Shown: piece by piece, positions 17,577 through 24,239 of the stretch
How the letters are laid out: the number at the start of each line of letters is the position of its first letter
Position numbering within the stretch: the stretch's first letter is position 1
Assembly (NCBI GenBank): GCA_964427285.1
Contig: CAYRTS010000008.1
Coordinates: 1 to 64,000, forward strand
Direction: 5' to 3'
DNA length: 64,000 nucleotides
Origin: SPCO01 sp964427285
GTDB taxonomy: Bacteria; Chloroflexota; Limnocylindria; Limnocylindrales; CSP1-4
Position numbers and translations under genes: made by a program
Notes under the pieces: model-generated
Seen by the model: only the letters and a program-made list of their open reading frames with translations
Database searches by the model: none
What the model was told of the DNA's origin: nothing

Positions 17577-18611
17577 ATCAGTCGAGACCTGCGCGTCAAC
17601 CAGATGATCCGGATCCCACAGGTCCGGGTGGTCGATGAAGAAGGTGCCCAGCTTGGGGTGATGCCCACGCCGCGGGCACTCGAGATGGCGCAGGATCGAG
17701 GCCTCGATCTCGTCGAGGTTGCCCCGATGGCGTCGCCGCCCGTCGTCAGGTTCCTGGATTTTGGACAATACAAATACGAACTGACGAAGCGGGAAAAGGA
17801 AGCCAAGCGCAAGCAGCGCTCGGTGACATTCAAGGAAGTTCGCCTGTCGCCGAAGATCGGCATCGGCGACTTCGACACGAAGGTGAACCGGGCCGTTGAG
17901 TTTCTGGAGGATGGCGATCGAATCAAGGTGACGGTTCGCTTCCGAGGACGCGAGCTGACGCATCCGGAGCTCGGGCGGAACCTGCTCGCCAGGTTCACGG
18001 ATCGGGTGAAGGATCATGGGCTCGCGGAACGGACGCCGTTGCTCGAGGGCAAGTCGATGCACATCACCATGGCATCGATTCACAAACCGAAGGGCCACGA
18101 CGCTCCAGCGACCAAGGGTGGGGATGCCGGCGAGTCTCGAGGGCCGGCATCACCGGCTCCGCTTGGGGCTACCGGACAGTTGATATCACCGGCTCCGGTT
18201 GCGGCTCCGGTACCACCGGCTCCGGTTGCGGCTCCGGTGGCGGCCCCGGATCCAGTGGCAACCAGCGATCCAGCAGCAGCGCCAAAGGCAATCCTGGTCG
18301 AAGCTCCGAAAGCGGTTCCGTCAGACGCGCCACCGGCTGCAAGCCCCGCGGCTGCAAGCCCGGCCGGCGATGCCAGCCCGGCGGCTCCAAGTTCCGCCGA
18401 AGTCAATCCCTCAGAACCCAAGCCGCCACGGGCGACAGCAGCAGTCAGCGCGAAACCGAGGGCCATCAGGACACCTGCCAAATCGGGAACCGCGGCGGAG
18501 CCCGGGGACGCAGACGCCGACGCAGTGACTCGGAGCGCGGCCCAACCCCGGGCCACCCGAACAACCAAGGCCAGGACCCCGGCGCCAGAGCCGGTCGCAA
18601 CAGGAGAGTGA
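17577..18611 (+). CDS. infC: Translation initiation factor IF-3 with AUC start and long Ala/Pro C-terminal extension
   Basis: A 344-residue protein when read from ATC at 17577. Canonical IF-3 homology begins before the first ATG (17604): the codons from ATC read I/M-S-R-D-L-R-V-N-Q-M-I-R, matching the usual ISKDLRVN-type N-terminus. AAGGGGA (17564-17570) lies 6 bases upstream of ATC. infC genes characteristically use AUU or AUC starts so that IF-3 can repress its own synthesis. The N domain (VRVVDEEGAQLGVMPTPRAL), the linker (QYKYELTKREKEAKRKQR) and the C domain (VTFKEVRLSPKIGIGDFDTK through GKSMHITMA) occupy about 180 residues. The remaining ~165 residues are a low-complexity Ala/Pro/Ser tail ending in Arg/Lys/Thr-rich segments. 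The gene heads infC-rpmI-rplT. Confidence 0.93.
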   Translation: MSRDLRVNQMIRIPQVRVVDEEGAQLGVMPTPRALEMAQDRGLDLVEVAPMASPPVVRFLDFGQYKYELTKREKEAKRKQRSVTFKEVRLSPKIGIGDFDTKVNRAVEFLEDGDRIKVTVRFRGRELTHPELGRNLLARFTDRVKDHGLAERTPLLEGKSMHITMASIHKPKGHDAPATKGGDAGESRGPASPAPLGATGQLISPAPVAAPVPPAPVAAPVAAPDPVATSDPAAAPKAILVEAPKAVPSDAPPAASPAAASPAGDASPAAPSSAEVNPSEPKPPRATAAVSAKPRAIRTPAKSGTAAEPGDADADAVTRSAAQPRATRTTKARTPAPEPVATGE

Positions 18612-18618
18612 GGCCGAA

Positions 18619-18816
18619 GTGCCAAAGATCAAGAGCCACAAGGCAGCCCAGAAGCGAATCGGCGTGACCGGCACAGGCAAGTTCGTCCGCGTCAATGCCT
18701 GGAGCGGCCATCACCTCGAAATCAAGTCGTCCCGTCGAACGCGCCGCTACGCCGGAAAGTCCGTGCTCGGGCCCGAGCACGCCAAGCAGGTTCGTCGCCT
18801 GCTGCCGTACCTCTAG
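18619..18816 (+). CDS. rpmI: 50S ribosomal protein L35
   Basis: A 65-residue basic protein: MPKIKSHKAAQKRIGVTGTGK at the start, HHLEIKSSRRTRRYAGK in the middle and a terminal VRRLLPYL, all typical of bL35. It starts with GTG seven bases after the infC stop. It sits between infC and rplT as in most bacteria, where L20 commonly autoregulates the operon by binding its mRNA; no specific L20 site was identified here. Confidence 0.97.
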   Translation: MPKIKSHKAAQKRIGVTGTGKFVRVNAWSGHHLEIKSSRRTRRYAGKSVLGPEHAKQVRRLLPYL

Positions 18817-18831
18817 GAGCTGGTTCACCTC

Positions 18832-19182
18832 ATGGCACGAGTCAAGCGGGGCGTCACGTCCCACCGGCGCCACAAGCGCCTCCTCCATGATTCTGAAGGT
18901 CGCAAGGGCGCCAAGTCGCGGCTGATCAAGCCCGCTCGTGAAGCCCTGCTCCACGCACTCGCCTATGCGACCCGCGATCGCAAGCAGCGCAAGCGCGCCA
19001 TGCGCGAGCTGTGGATCATCCGGATCAATGCCGCGGCCCGACAGCACGGCCTGACCTATGGCCAGTTCATCAACGGCCTCAAGAAGGCCCAGGTGGAGGT
19101 CGATCGCAAGATCCTCGCCGACCTGGCGGTCCGCGATGCGGGCACCTTCGGTCGGATCGCCGAGCTTGCGAAGGGCGCCTGA
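18832..19182 (+). CDS. rplT: 50S ribosomal protein L20
   Basis: A 116-residue bL20 protein with the expected MARVKRGVTSHRRHKRLL N-terminus, the highly basic ATRDRKQRKRAMRELWIIRINAAAR segment and the C-terminal globular part (YGQFINGLKKAQVEVDRKILADLAV). The length is normal for the family. It follows rpmI by 15 bases, preceded by AGGAG about 11 bases upstream. It ends the translation-factor operon; pheS follows after a 114-base gap that contains a new promoter. Confidence 0.98.
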   Translation: MARVKRGVTSHRRHKRLLHDSEGRKGAKSRLIKPAREALLHALAYATRDRKQRKRAMRELWIIRINAAARQHGLTYGQFINGLKKAQVEVDRKILADLAVRDAGTFGRIAELAKGA

Positions 19183-19216
19183 CAGCCAGCCCCCGTTTCG
19201 GCAACCGATGGCCCGC

Positions 19217-19255
19217 TACCCTGTCCGAGCCCTCGACGTCGGTGACGGTCGAGGG
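19217..19255 (+). promoter_or_regulatory. pheST promoter and leader hairpin
   Basis: TACCCT (19217-19222) is a probable -10 box. Immediately downstream, CCCTCGAC (19230-19237) and GTCGAGGG (19248-19255) form a perfect 8-bp stem with a 10-base loop in the 5' leader, beginning at the predicted transcript start. There is no T-run and no Phe-rich leader peptide, so classical attenuation is not supported. Confidence 0.4.
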
Positions 19256-19296
19256 TTCGTGATTCTGATCACCGCCGCACGGCTACGAGGAACTGT

Positions 19297-20337
19297 GTGG
19301 ACCTGGCCGGCCTGACCCGCGACCTGGACGCTCTCCGGGCCGAAGCGCTGGCCGCCATCGACCATGCCCCAGACAGCGCGACGCTGGATGCCGTGGCCCT
19401 TGACGTGCTCGGCAAGAAGGGCAGACTCACGACGGTTCTGCGCGGAATCGGGGCCCTCCCGCCCGACGATCGCCCCAGGGTTGGCGCCGTGGCGAACCTC
19501 GTTCGCGGCGCCATCGAGGCCGCCCTTGCCGAGCGCAGCGCAGCCATGCGCGGCTCGGAACTGTCCGCACGGCTGGCGGCCGAGACTATTGACGTCTCCA
19601 CGCCGGGTCGGGGGATCCGTCGCGGCAGCCTCCACCCGAGCATCGAGGCGATGCGCGAAATCGCCGAGATCTTCGAGCAGTTCGGGTTCGTGACCTACGA
19701 GAGCCCGGAGATCGAGGACGACCGGACCAATTTCCAGATGCTCAACATCCCGCCGGATCATCCCGCCCGCGACCTGTGGGACACCCTGTACGTGGACGTT
19801 GAGGGCCGGCTGCTTCGAACCCACACCTCGCCTGGACAGATCCGGGTCATGCACACGGAGCGACCGCCGATCCGGGCGCTGCTGCCCGGTCGCTGCTATC
19901 GCTACGAGTCGATCGACGCCAGTCACGCCTCCGAGTTCTTCCAGGTGGAGGGCCTGATGATCGATGAAGGCACGACGATGGCGCACCTCAAGGGCCTGCT
20001 GGACCAATTTGCGAAGGCGATGTTCGGGGCGGACAAGCAGACACGGTTCCGGCCCGGGTACTACCCATTCACCGAGCCGTCCGTGGCCTTTGACGTGGAG
20101 TGCCTGGTCTGCGGGGGTTCCGGCTGTCCGGCCTGCGGGCGAACCGGCTGGATGACGATTCTCGGGGCCGGCATGGTCCACCCGGTGGTGCTCCAGTACG
20201 GTGGCCTGGATCCGGAGCGCTACCAGGGCTTTGCGTTTGGCATGGGCCCCGAACGGATCAAGATGCTCAAGCACGGGATCACGGATCTCCGCCTCTTCCT
20301 TGAGAACGACCTCCGCTTTCTGGAGCAGTTCCGGTGA
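19297..20337 (+). CDS. pheS: Phenylalanyl-tRNA synthetase alpha subunit
   Basis: A 346-residue catalytic subunit of the (alpha-beta)2 PheRS. It has the N-terminal coiled-coil lead, then HPSIEAMREIAEIFEQFGF, SPEIEDDRTNFQMLNIPPDHPARDLWDT (motif 1 region), LRTHTSPGQIRVM (motif 2) and the C-terminal GFAFGMGPERIKMLKHGI (motif 3). Inserted before the conserved GAGMVHP is a cysteine cluster, CLVCGGSGCPACGRTGW, which could bind zinc; such inserts occur in some PheS lineages. GTG at 19297 follows GAGG with 6-base spacing. The stop overlaps the GTG of pheT (GTGA). Confidence 0.96.
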   Translation: MDLAGLTRDLDALRAEALAAIDHAPDSATLDAVALDVLGKKGRLTTVLRGIGALPPDDRPRVGAVANLVRGAIEAALAERSAAMRGSELSARLAAETIDVSTPGRGIRRGSLHPSIEAMREIAEIFEQFGFVTYESPEIEDDRTNFQMLNIPPDHPARDLWDTLYVDVEGRLLRTHTSPGQIRVMHTERPPIRALLPGRCYRYESIDASHASEFFQVEGLMIDEGTTMAHLKGLLDQFAKAMFGADKQTRFRPGYYPFTEPSVAFDVECLVCGGSGCPACGRTGWMTILGAGMVHPVVLQYGGLDPERYQGFAFGMGPERIKMLKHGITDLRLFLENDLRFLEQFR

Positions 20338-22826
20338 GGGTGCCACTTTCGTGGCTGCGCGAGTATGTGGATGTGCAGCTGACACCCGAGCAACTGGCCG
20401 AGCGGCTGACCCTGCTGGGGATGGAGGTCCGCTCAGTCGAGACCTGGGGTGCCGATTGGGACAACGTCGTGGTGGGCGAGCTGCTCACCGTCGAACGCCA
20501 CCCGCGCGCGGACCGGTTGTCCCTGACCCGGGTGGACGTCGGGACCGGAGCACCCCTCGAGATCGTGTGCGGCGCCACCAACATCGCGCCCGGCCAGCAC
20601 GTGCCGGTCGCCCTGCCCGGCGCTGTCCTGCCTGGCAACCGGCGGATCGAACGGACCGAGAAGATGGGCGTGGTCAGCAATGGGATGCTCTGTTCCGGCA
20701 ATGAACTGCACCTGACCGGTGACGCGGACGGGATCCTGATCCTGGCCGGTGACGCCCGGATCGGGGCGCCGCTGGCGGACCTGTACGGCGACACCGTGCT
20801 CGACGTGGACGTCAAGCCGAACCGCGGTGACGCCCTGTGCATGATCGGCCTGGCCCGCGAGGTCTCGGCGGTCACCGGGGCACCCGTGCGGTTCCCGGAC
20901 ACCGACCCACCGGAGTCGACGGCCGTCGGGGACCGAATCGCAAACCACCTGCGAGTCGATGTCGAGGAGCCGCGCCTGTGCCCGCGATTTGTCGGCCGGC
21001 GAGTCCATGACGTGAGCGTGGGTCCCTCACCAGATCTGATCCAGATGCGCCTGATCGCCGCGGGTCAACGTCCGATCAGCAACGTGGTCGACGTCAGCAA
21101 CTACGTCATGCTGGAACTGGGCAAGCCGATCCACACGTTTGATGCGACAGCTGTGCCCGACGGCAGGATCGTGGTCCGCCTGGCTCGGATCGGCGAGACC
21201 ATCGAGACACTCGACCACGTGACCCGCGAACTGGAGCCCGAGACCCTGCTGATCGCGAGCGTACACGGGCCCCTCGGGATCGCCGGCGTCATGGGCGGAG
21301 CCAGTTCGGAAATCCGCGCGGCCACCACGGAGGTGATCGTCGAATCCGCGATTTTCGATCCGGTGAGCATCCGCCGAACGGCGTTCCGGTACGCCCTGCG
21401 CTCCGAGGCCAGTCTCCGCTTCGAAAAGGGCCAGGAGCACCGCCTGGCGCGCCTGGGTGCTGATCGAACGGCGCGACTCATCGCCGAGTGGGCCGGTGGC
21501 CGGGTCATGGCCGGCGTCGTGGATACCAACTCCGCCGAACCTGTGCCTGCGAGGGTTGCGTTCCGGCCGGCGCGGATCAGCCGACTGCTCGGGGTGGACC
21601 TGCCCACGCCCGAGCAACGTGAGCTGCTCGGGCGCGTCGGCATCGCCACCGATGACGCACCCACCGGCACCCGGATTGTCATCTCATCGGAGCCAATGCC
21701 CCTCGTCGTGGACGCGGACAGCGCGCCGACGCTCCTCGCGACCGTTCCGACCTGGCGACGCGACCTCGCCATCGAGGCCGACATCGCTGAGGAGGTCGCC
21801 CGGGTCCGGGGCTTCGACGTCATTCCCGGGATCCTCCCGCACACGCCGATGCCGCACTACCGGCCCTCGCCGCTCCGGTTGCGTCACCTCGTGCGCGAAA
21901 CGCTCGCCGGGGCCGGGCTCAGCGAGGTGGTCACCTCCGCGCTCGTCGCCCCGGCGATGGTCGGGCGGTTCGGGCCATCGAGCGACCCGCTCCTGGCCGG
22001 CGAAGGCGACCCGGGTGGACGTCCCGTCACGGTCACGAACCCGCTTTCCAGCCAGCATTCGGTCATGCGTCAGAGCCTGCTCGGGAGCCTGCTGGAGATC
22101 GTTTCCTCCAACCAGCGCCAGGGTCGCCCGGACGTCGCCATCTTCGAGATCGGCAAGGGCTATGGCGCGACCAAGGACGGCGACGCGACCCACGAATGGT
22201 GGCGCCTTGGCATCGTACTCACCGGTGCTGCAGACAACCCAGCCTGGAACCGGCCGGCGCGTGGCTCCGACCTCGATGATGCCAAGGCCGTAATCGAATT
22301 GCTGGCACGGCGGTTGGGCCTGCCGTTCCCGACCTATACGCCGCTGCGGGATGACCCGCGGTTCCATCCTGGCCGCGCGGCGCGGATCACCGCAGGTTCC
22401 GGCCTGTCGGGGCGCATCGGCTCGCTCCATCCGGGCCTGGCGGACGAGCTGGAGTTGCGCGCCGCTGAGGTGGTCCTGGCCGAAGTCGCGATTGAGGGCC
22501 TGTCCGGCGGTCAGCCGAGCATCCCGCGCGTTGTCGCTCCGTCCCGCCATCCGGCTGTCGAGCGTGACCTGGCCGTCATCGTTCCCGAGGCGACGCCGGC
22601 GGCGGACGTCGGGTCCTCGATCCGCGGTCATGGAGGACCCCTGCTCCAGTCCGTCGTCCTGTTTGATGTCTACCGCGGCAGACCGCTGGCTGAGCAGGAG
22701 AAGAGCCTGGCGTTCCGGCTCGCCTTCCAGGCCGATCGGACCTTGACCGAAGGCGAGGTCGATGTGGCCCTCGCCGCCGTGACCCGCGCCCTCGTCTCCG
22801 AGGTCAACGGTCGCCTGCGCACCTGA
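20334..22826 (+). CDS. pheT: Phenylalanyl-tRNA synthetase beta subunit
   Basis: An 830-residue, full-length bacterial PheT. Domains in order: N-terminal B1 lead (MRVPLSWLREYVDV), the EMAP-like tRNA-binding domain (VVVGELLTVERHPRADRLSLTRVDVG), the B3/B4 editing domain (NVVDVSNYVMLELGKPIHTFDA), B5 (VAFRPARISRLLGVDL), the class II-like pseudo-catalytic core (ETLAGAGLSEVVTSALV, NPLSSQHSVMRQSLL) and the C-terminal FDX-ACB domain (SRHPAVERDLAVIVPEA). The start codon is GTG inside the pheS stop, ensuring coupled subunit synthesis. There is a 125-base gap before cvpA. Confidence 0.96.
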   Translation: MRVPLSWLREYVDVQLTPEQLAERLTLLGMEVRSVETWGADWDNVVVGELLTVERHPRADRLSLTRVDVGTGAPLEIVCGATNIAPGQHVPVALPGAVLPGNRRIERTEKMGVVSNGMLCSGNELHLTGDADGILILAGDARIGAPLADLYGDTVLDVDVKPNRGDALCMIGLAREVSAVTGAPVRFPDTDPPESTAVGDRIANHLRVDVEEPRLCPRFVGRRVHDVSVGPSPDLIQMRLIAAGQRPISNVVDVSNYVMLELGKPIHTFDATAVPDGRIVVRLARIGETIETLDHVTRELEPETLLIASVHGPLGIAGVMGGASSEIRAATTEVIVESAIFDPVSIRRTAFRYALRSEASLRFEKGQEHRLARLGADRTARLIAEWAGGRVMAGVVDTNSAEPVPARVAFRPARISRLLGVDLPTPEQRELLGRVGIATDDAPTGTRIVISSEPMPLVVDADSAPTLLATVPTWRRDLAIEADIAEEVARVRGFDVIPGILPHTPMPHYRPSPLRLRHLVRETLAGAGLSEVVTSALVAPAMVGRFGPSSDPLLAGEGDPGGRPVTVTNPLSSQHSVMRQSLLGSLLEIVSSNQRQGRPDVAIFEIGKGYGATKDGDATHEWWRLGIVLTGAADNPAWNRPARGSDLDDAKAVIELLARRLGLPFPTYTPLRDDPRFHPGRAARITAGSGLSGRIGSLHPGLADELELRAAEVVLAEVAIEGLSGGQPSIPRVVAPSRHPAVERDLAVIVPEATPAADVGSSIRGHGGPLLQSVVLFDVYRGRPLAEQEKSLAFRLAFQADRTLTEGEVDVALAAVTRALVSEVNGRLRT

Positions 22827-22892
22827 CCGCTTGGGACTCGCCCAAACTGACCACAACCGTGGTGGCCTCTTGCCGGGGCTGGATGGCCGCTG

Positions 22893-22898
22893 CTACCC
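22893..22898 (+). promoter_or_regulatory. -10 box of the cvpA-mpg-mutS2 unit
   Basis: TACCCT predicts a start near 22905 and a leader of about 47 bases, with GGAGG at 22941-22945 six bases before the GTG of the CvpA-like gene. This is a conventional, leadered promoter in contrast to many others here. Confidence 0.4.
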
Positions 22899-22951
22899 TT
22901 GGCCGACTCTGGCCCCGACGCGAACCGGGAGCCTGATCATGGAGGCACTGC

Positions 22952-23539
22952 GTGAACCTCGGGGAGTTCTTCGGCGGGTTTGGCACCGTCGACCTGCTGA
23001 TCGTGCTCTACTTCATCGGCTTCTTTGTGCTCGGTTTTGCCCAGGGGACCATCCGCCGTCTCCTTGGCATCGGCTCGGTCCTCTTTTCGTTTCTGTTCGC
23101 CGCCAACCTGGCCGATACGCTGGGCCAGTTCCTGGGTGACAACTGGACGCAGTTCCCGCGGTCGTACAGCTACATGCTGGGCTTTGGGCTGATCTTTTCC
23201 GCGTCGGTGGTCGCGCTGGCGCTCATCGTCCAGAGCTACTACCGGCCCCAGCAACTGTTCCAAAAGGCCCGCTTTGCCGACGAGATCATCGGTGGCTTCC
23301 TGGGCCTGCTTCAGGCGGCCCTGTTCTTCGCGGCGGTCCTGGTGATCCTCGACAGCTTCTTCCGGATCCCGGGGCTCCCGGTCGACGCGCAGGAGTTGCC
23401 CTTCCTCCGCGAATTCTGGGGCGGCCTGGACCACACCCAGTTTGCGGCGGTGTTCCGAAACACGATCATCCCGCTGAGTTTCGTGCTCACCGGTTTGTTC
23501 ATCCCGGACAACATCAAGCAGGCGTACCCGCTGCGCTGA
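22952..23539 (+). CDS. CvpA family inner-membrane protein
   Basis: A 195-residue protein with four hydrophobic segments: VDLLIVLYFIGFFVLGFAQG, LLGIGSVLFSFLFAANLAD, YMLGFGLIFSASVVALALIV and LGLLQAALFFAAVLVILDSFF. The GxxxGFxxG-like repeats and the RRLLGIGSVLFSF segment fit the CvpA (colicin V production) family. In many bacteria a CvpA-like gene precedes mutS2, as here. Function is not firmly established; roles in envelope stress and bile or colicin phenotypes are reported for relatives. Its stop codon TGA overlaps the rare CTG start of the next gene. Confidence 0.8.
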   Translation: MNLGEFFGGFGTVDLLIVLYFIGFFVLGFAQGTIRRLLGIGSVLFSFLFAANLADTLGQFLGDNWTQFPRSYSYMLGFGLIFSASVVALALIVQSYYRPQQLFQKARFADEIIGGFLGLLQAALFFAAVLVILDSFFRIPGLPVDAQELPFLREFWGGLDHTQFAAVFRNTIIPLSFVLTGLFIPDNIKQAYPLR

Positions 23540-24231
23540 GCCGGCCGCCGGTCTTCGCTCGGGAGGTCCTGGCCGGGCCGACGCTCGATGCGGCGCGTGC
23601 GCTGCTTGGTGCGCATCTGGTCCGGGAGGCCGCTACGGGTCGGCGGGTTGGCCGAATCGTCGAAGTTGAGGCGTACATCGGCCGGGATGATCTCGCCTCC
23701 CATGCCCGATTCGGCGTGACCGCGCGCAGTCGGCCGATGTTTGGGCCGCCCGGCATGACCTACGTGTACCTTGTCTACGGGATGCATGCCTGCCTCAACG
23801 TCGTGACCGAACCGGACGGCTCGCCGGCCGCCGTGCTGATTCGCGGGCTGGCGCCGGTCGAAGGACTGGATCAGATGCGCCTGGCTCGGGCGACCCAGGC
23901 GACGGCTGCACGCCGCGTGACGTCCCCCGATCAGCCGGCGAGCGACCTGGAGCGCATCGCCAAAATCCCGGACCTGCGGCTGGCCAGCGGCCCGGGGCTG
24001 GTGGGGGCGGCGTTCGGCCTTGACAGAGGCTGGACCGGAATCGACCTGTGCGATCCGGGCTCCTCGCTGCGCCTCGCGCCGCCGACCTTCGACCCCACCC
24101 GGGAGGCGCCAAGGATCGTTGCCACGCCCCGCGTCGGCATCGACTATGCCGGGGCGCCATGGACGACCATGGCGTGGCGCTTCCTCCTTGCCGGCGACCC
24201 GTCTGTCTCGCGCCCGCACAGCGCCACCTGA
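23536..24231 (+). CDS. mpg: 3-methyladenine DNA glycosylase (AAG/MPG) with probable CTG start
   Basis: A base-excision-repair glycosylase of the mammalian MPG type. Homology begins immediately after the cvpA stop: FAREVLAGPTLDAARALLGAHLVRE, GRIVEVEAYIGRDDLASHA and MFGPPGMTYVYLVYGMHACLNVVT all read in one frame, including the catalytic Glu of VEVEAY. The next GTG (23716) would delete the first 60 residues, including that Glu. No ATG, GTG or TTG occurs in frame between the start of homology and upstream sequence; only CTG at 23536 does. It forms a CTGA overlap with the cvpA stop and gives 231 residues. The rest (RLARATQATAARR, GPGLVGAAFGL, RVGIDYAG, WRFLLAGDP) is standard. Confidence 0.88.
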   Translation: MSRPPVFAREVLAGPTLDAARALLGAHLVREAATGRRVGRIVEVEAYIGRDDLASHARFGVTARSRPMFGPPGMTYVYLVYGMHACLNVVTEPDGSPAAVLIRGLAPVEGLDQMRLARATQATAARRVTSPDQPASDLERIAKIPDLRLASGPGLVGAAFGLDRGWTGIDLCDPGSSLRLAPPTFDPTREAPRIVATPRVGIDYAGAPWTTMAWRFLLAGDPSVSRPHSAT

Positions 24232-24239
24232 CACCCTCG

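Noticed and set aside
23716..24231. Shorter start for mpg at GTG 23716
   Set aside because: It would remove the conserved N-terminal part including the VEVEAY Glu, while the reading frame is open and clearly homologous up to the CTG at 23536.
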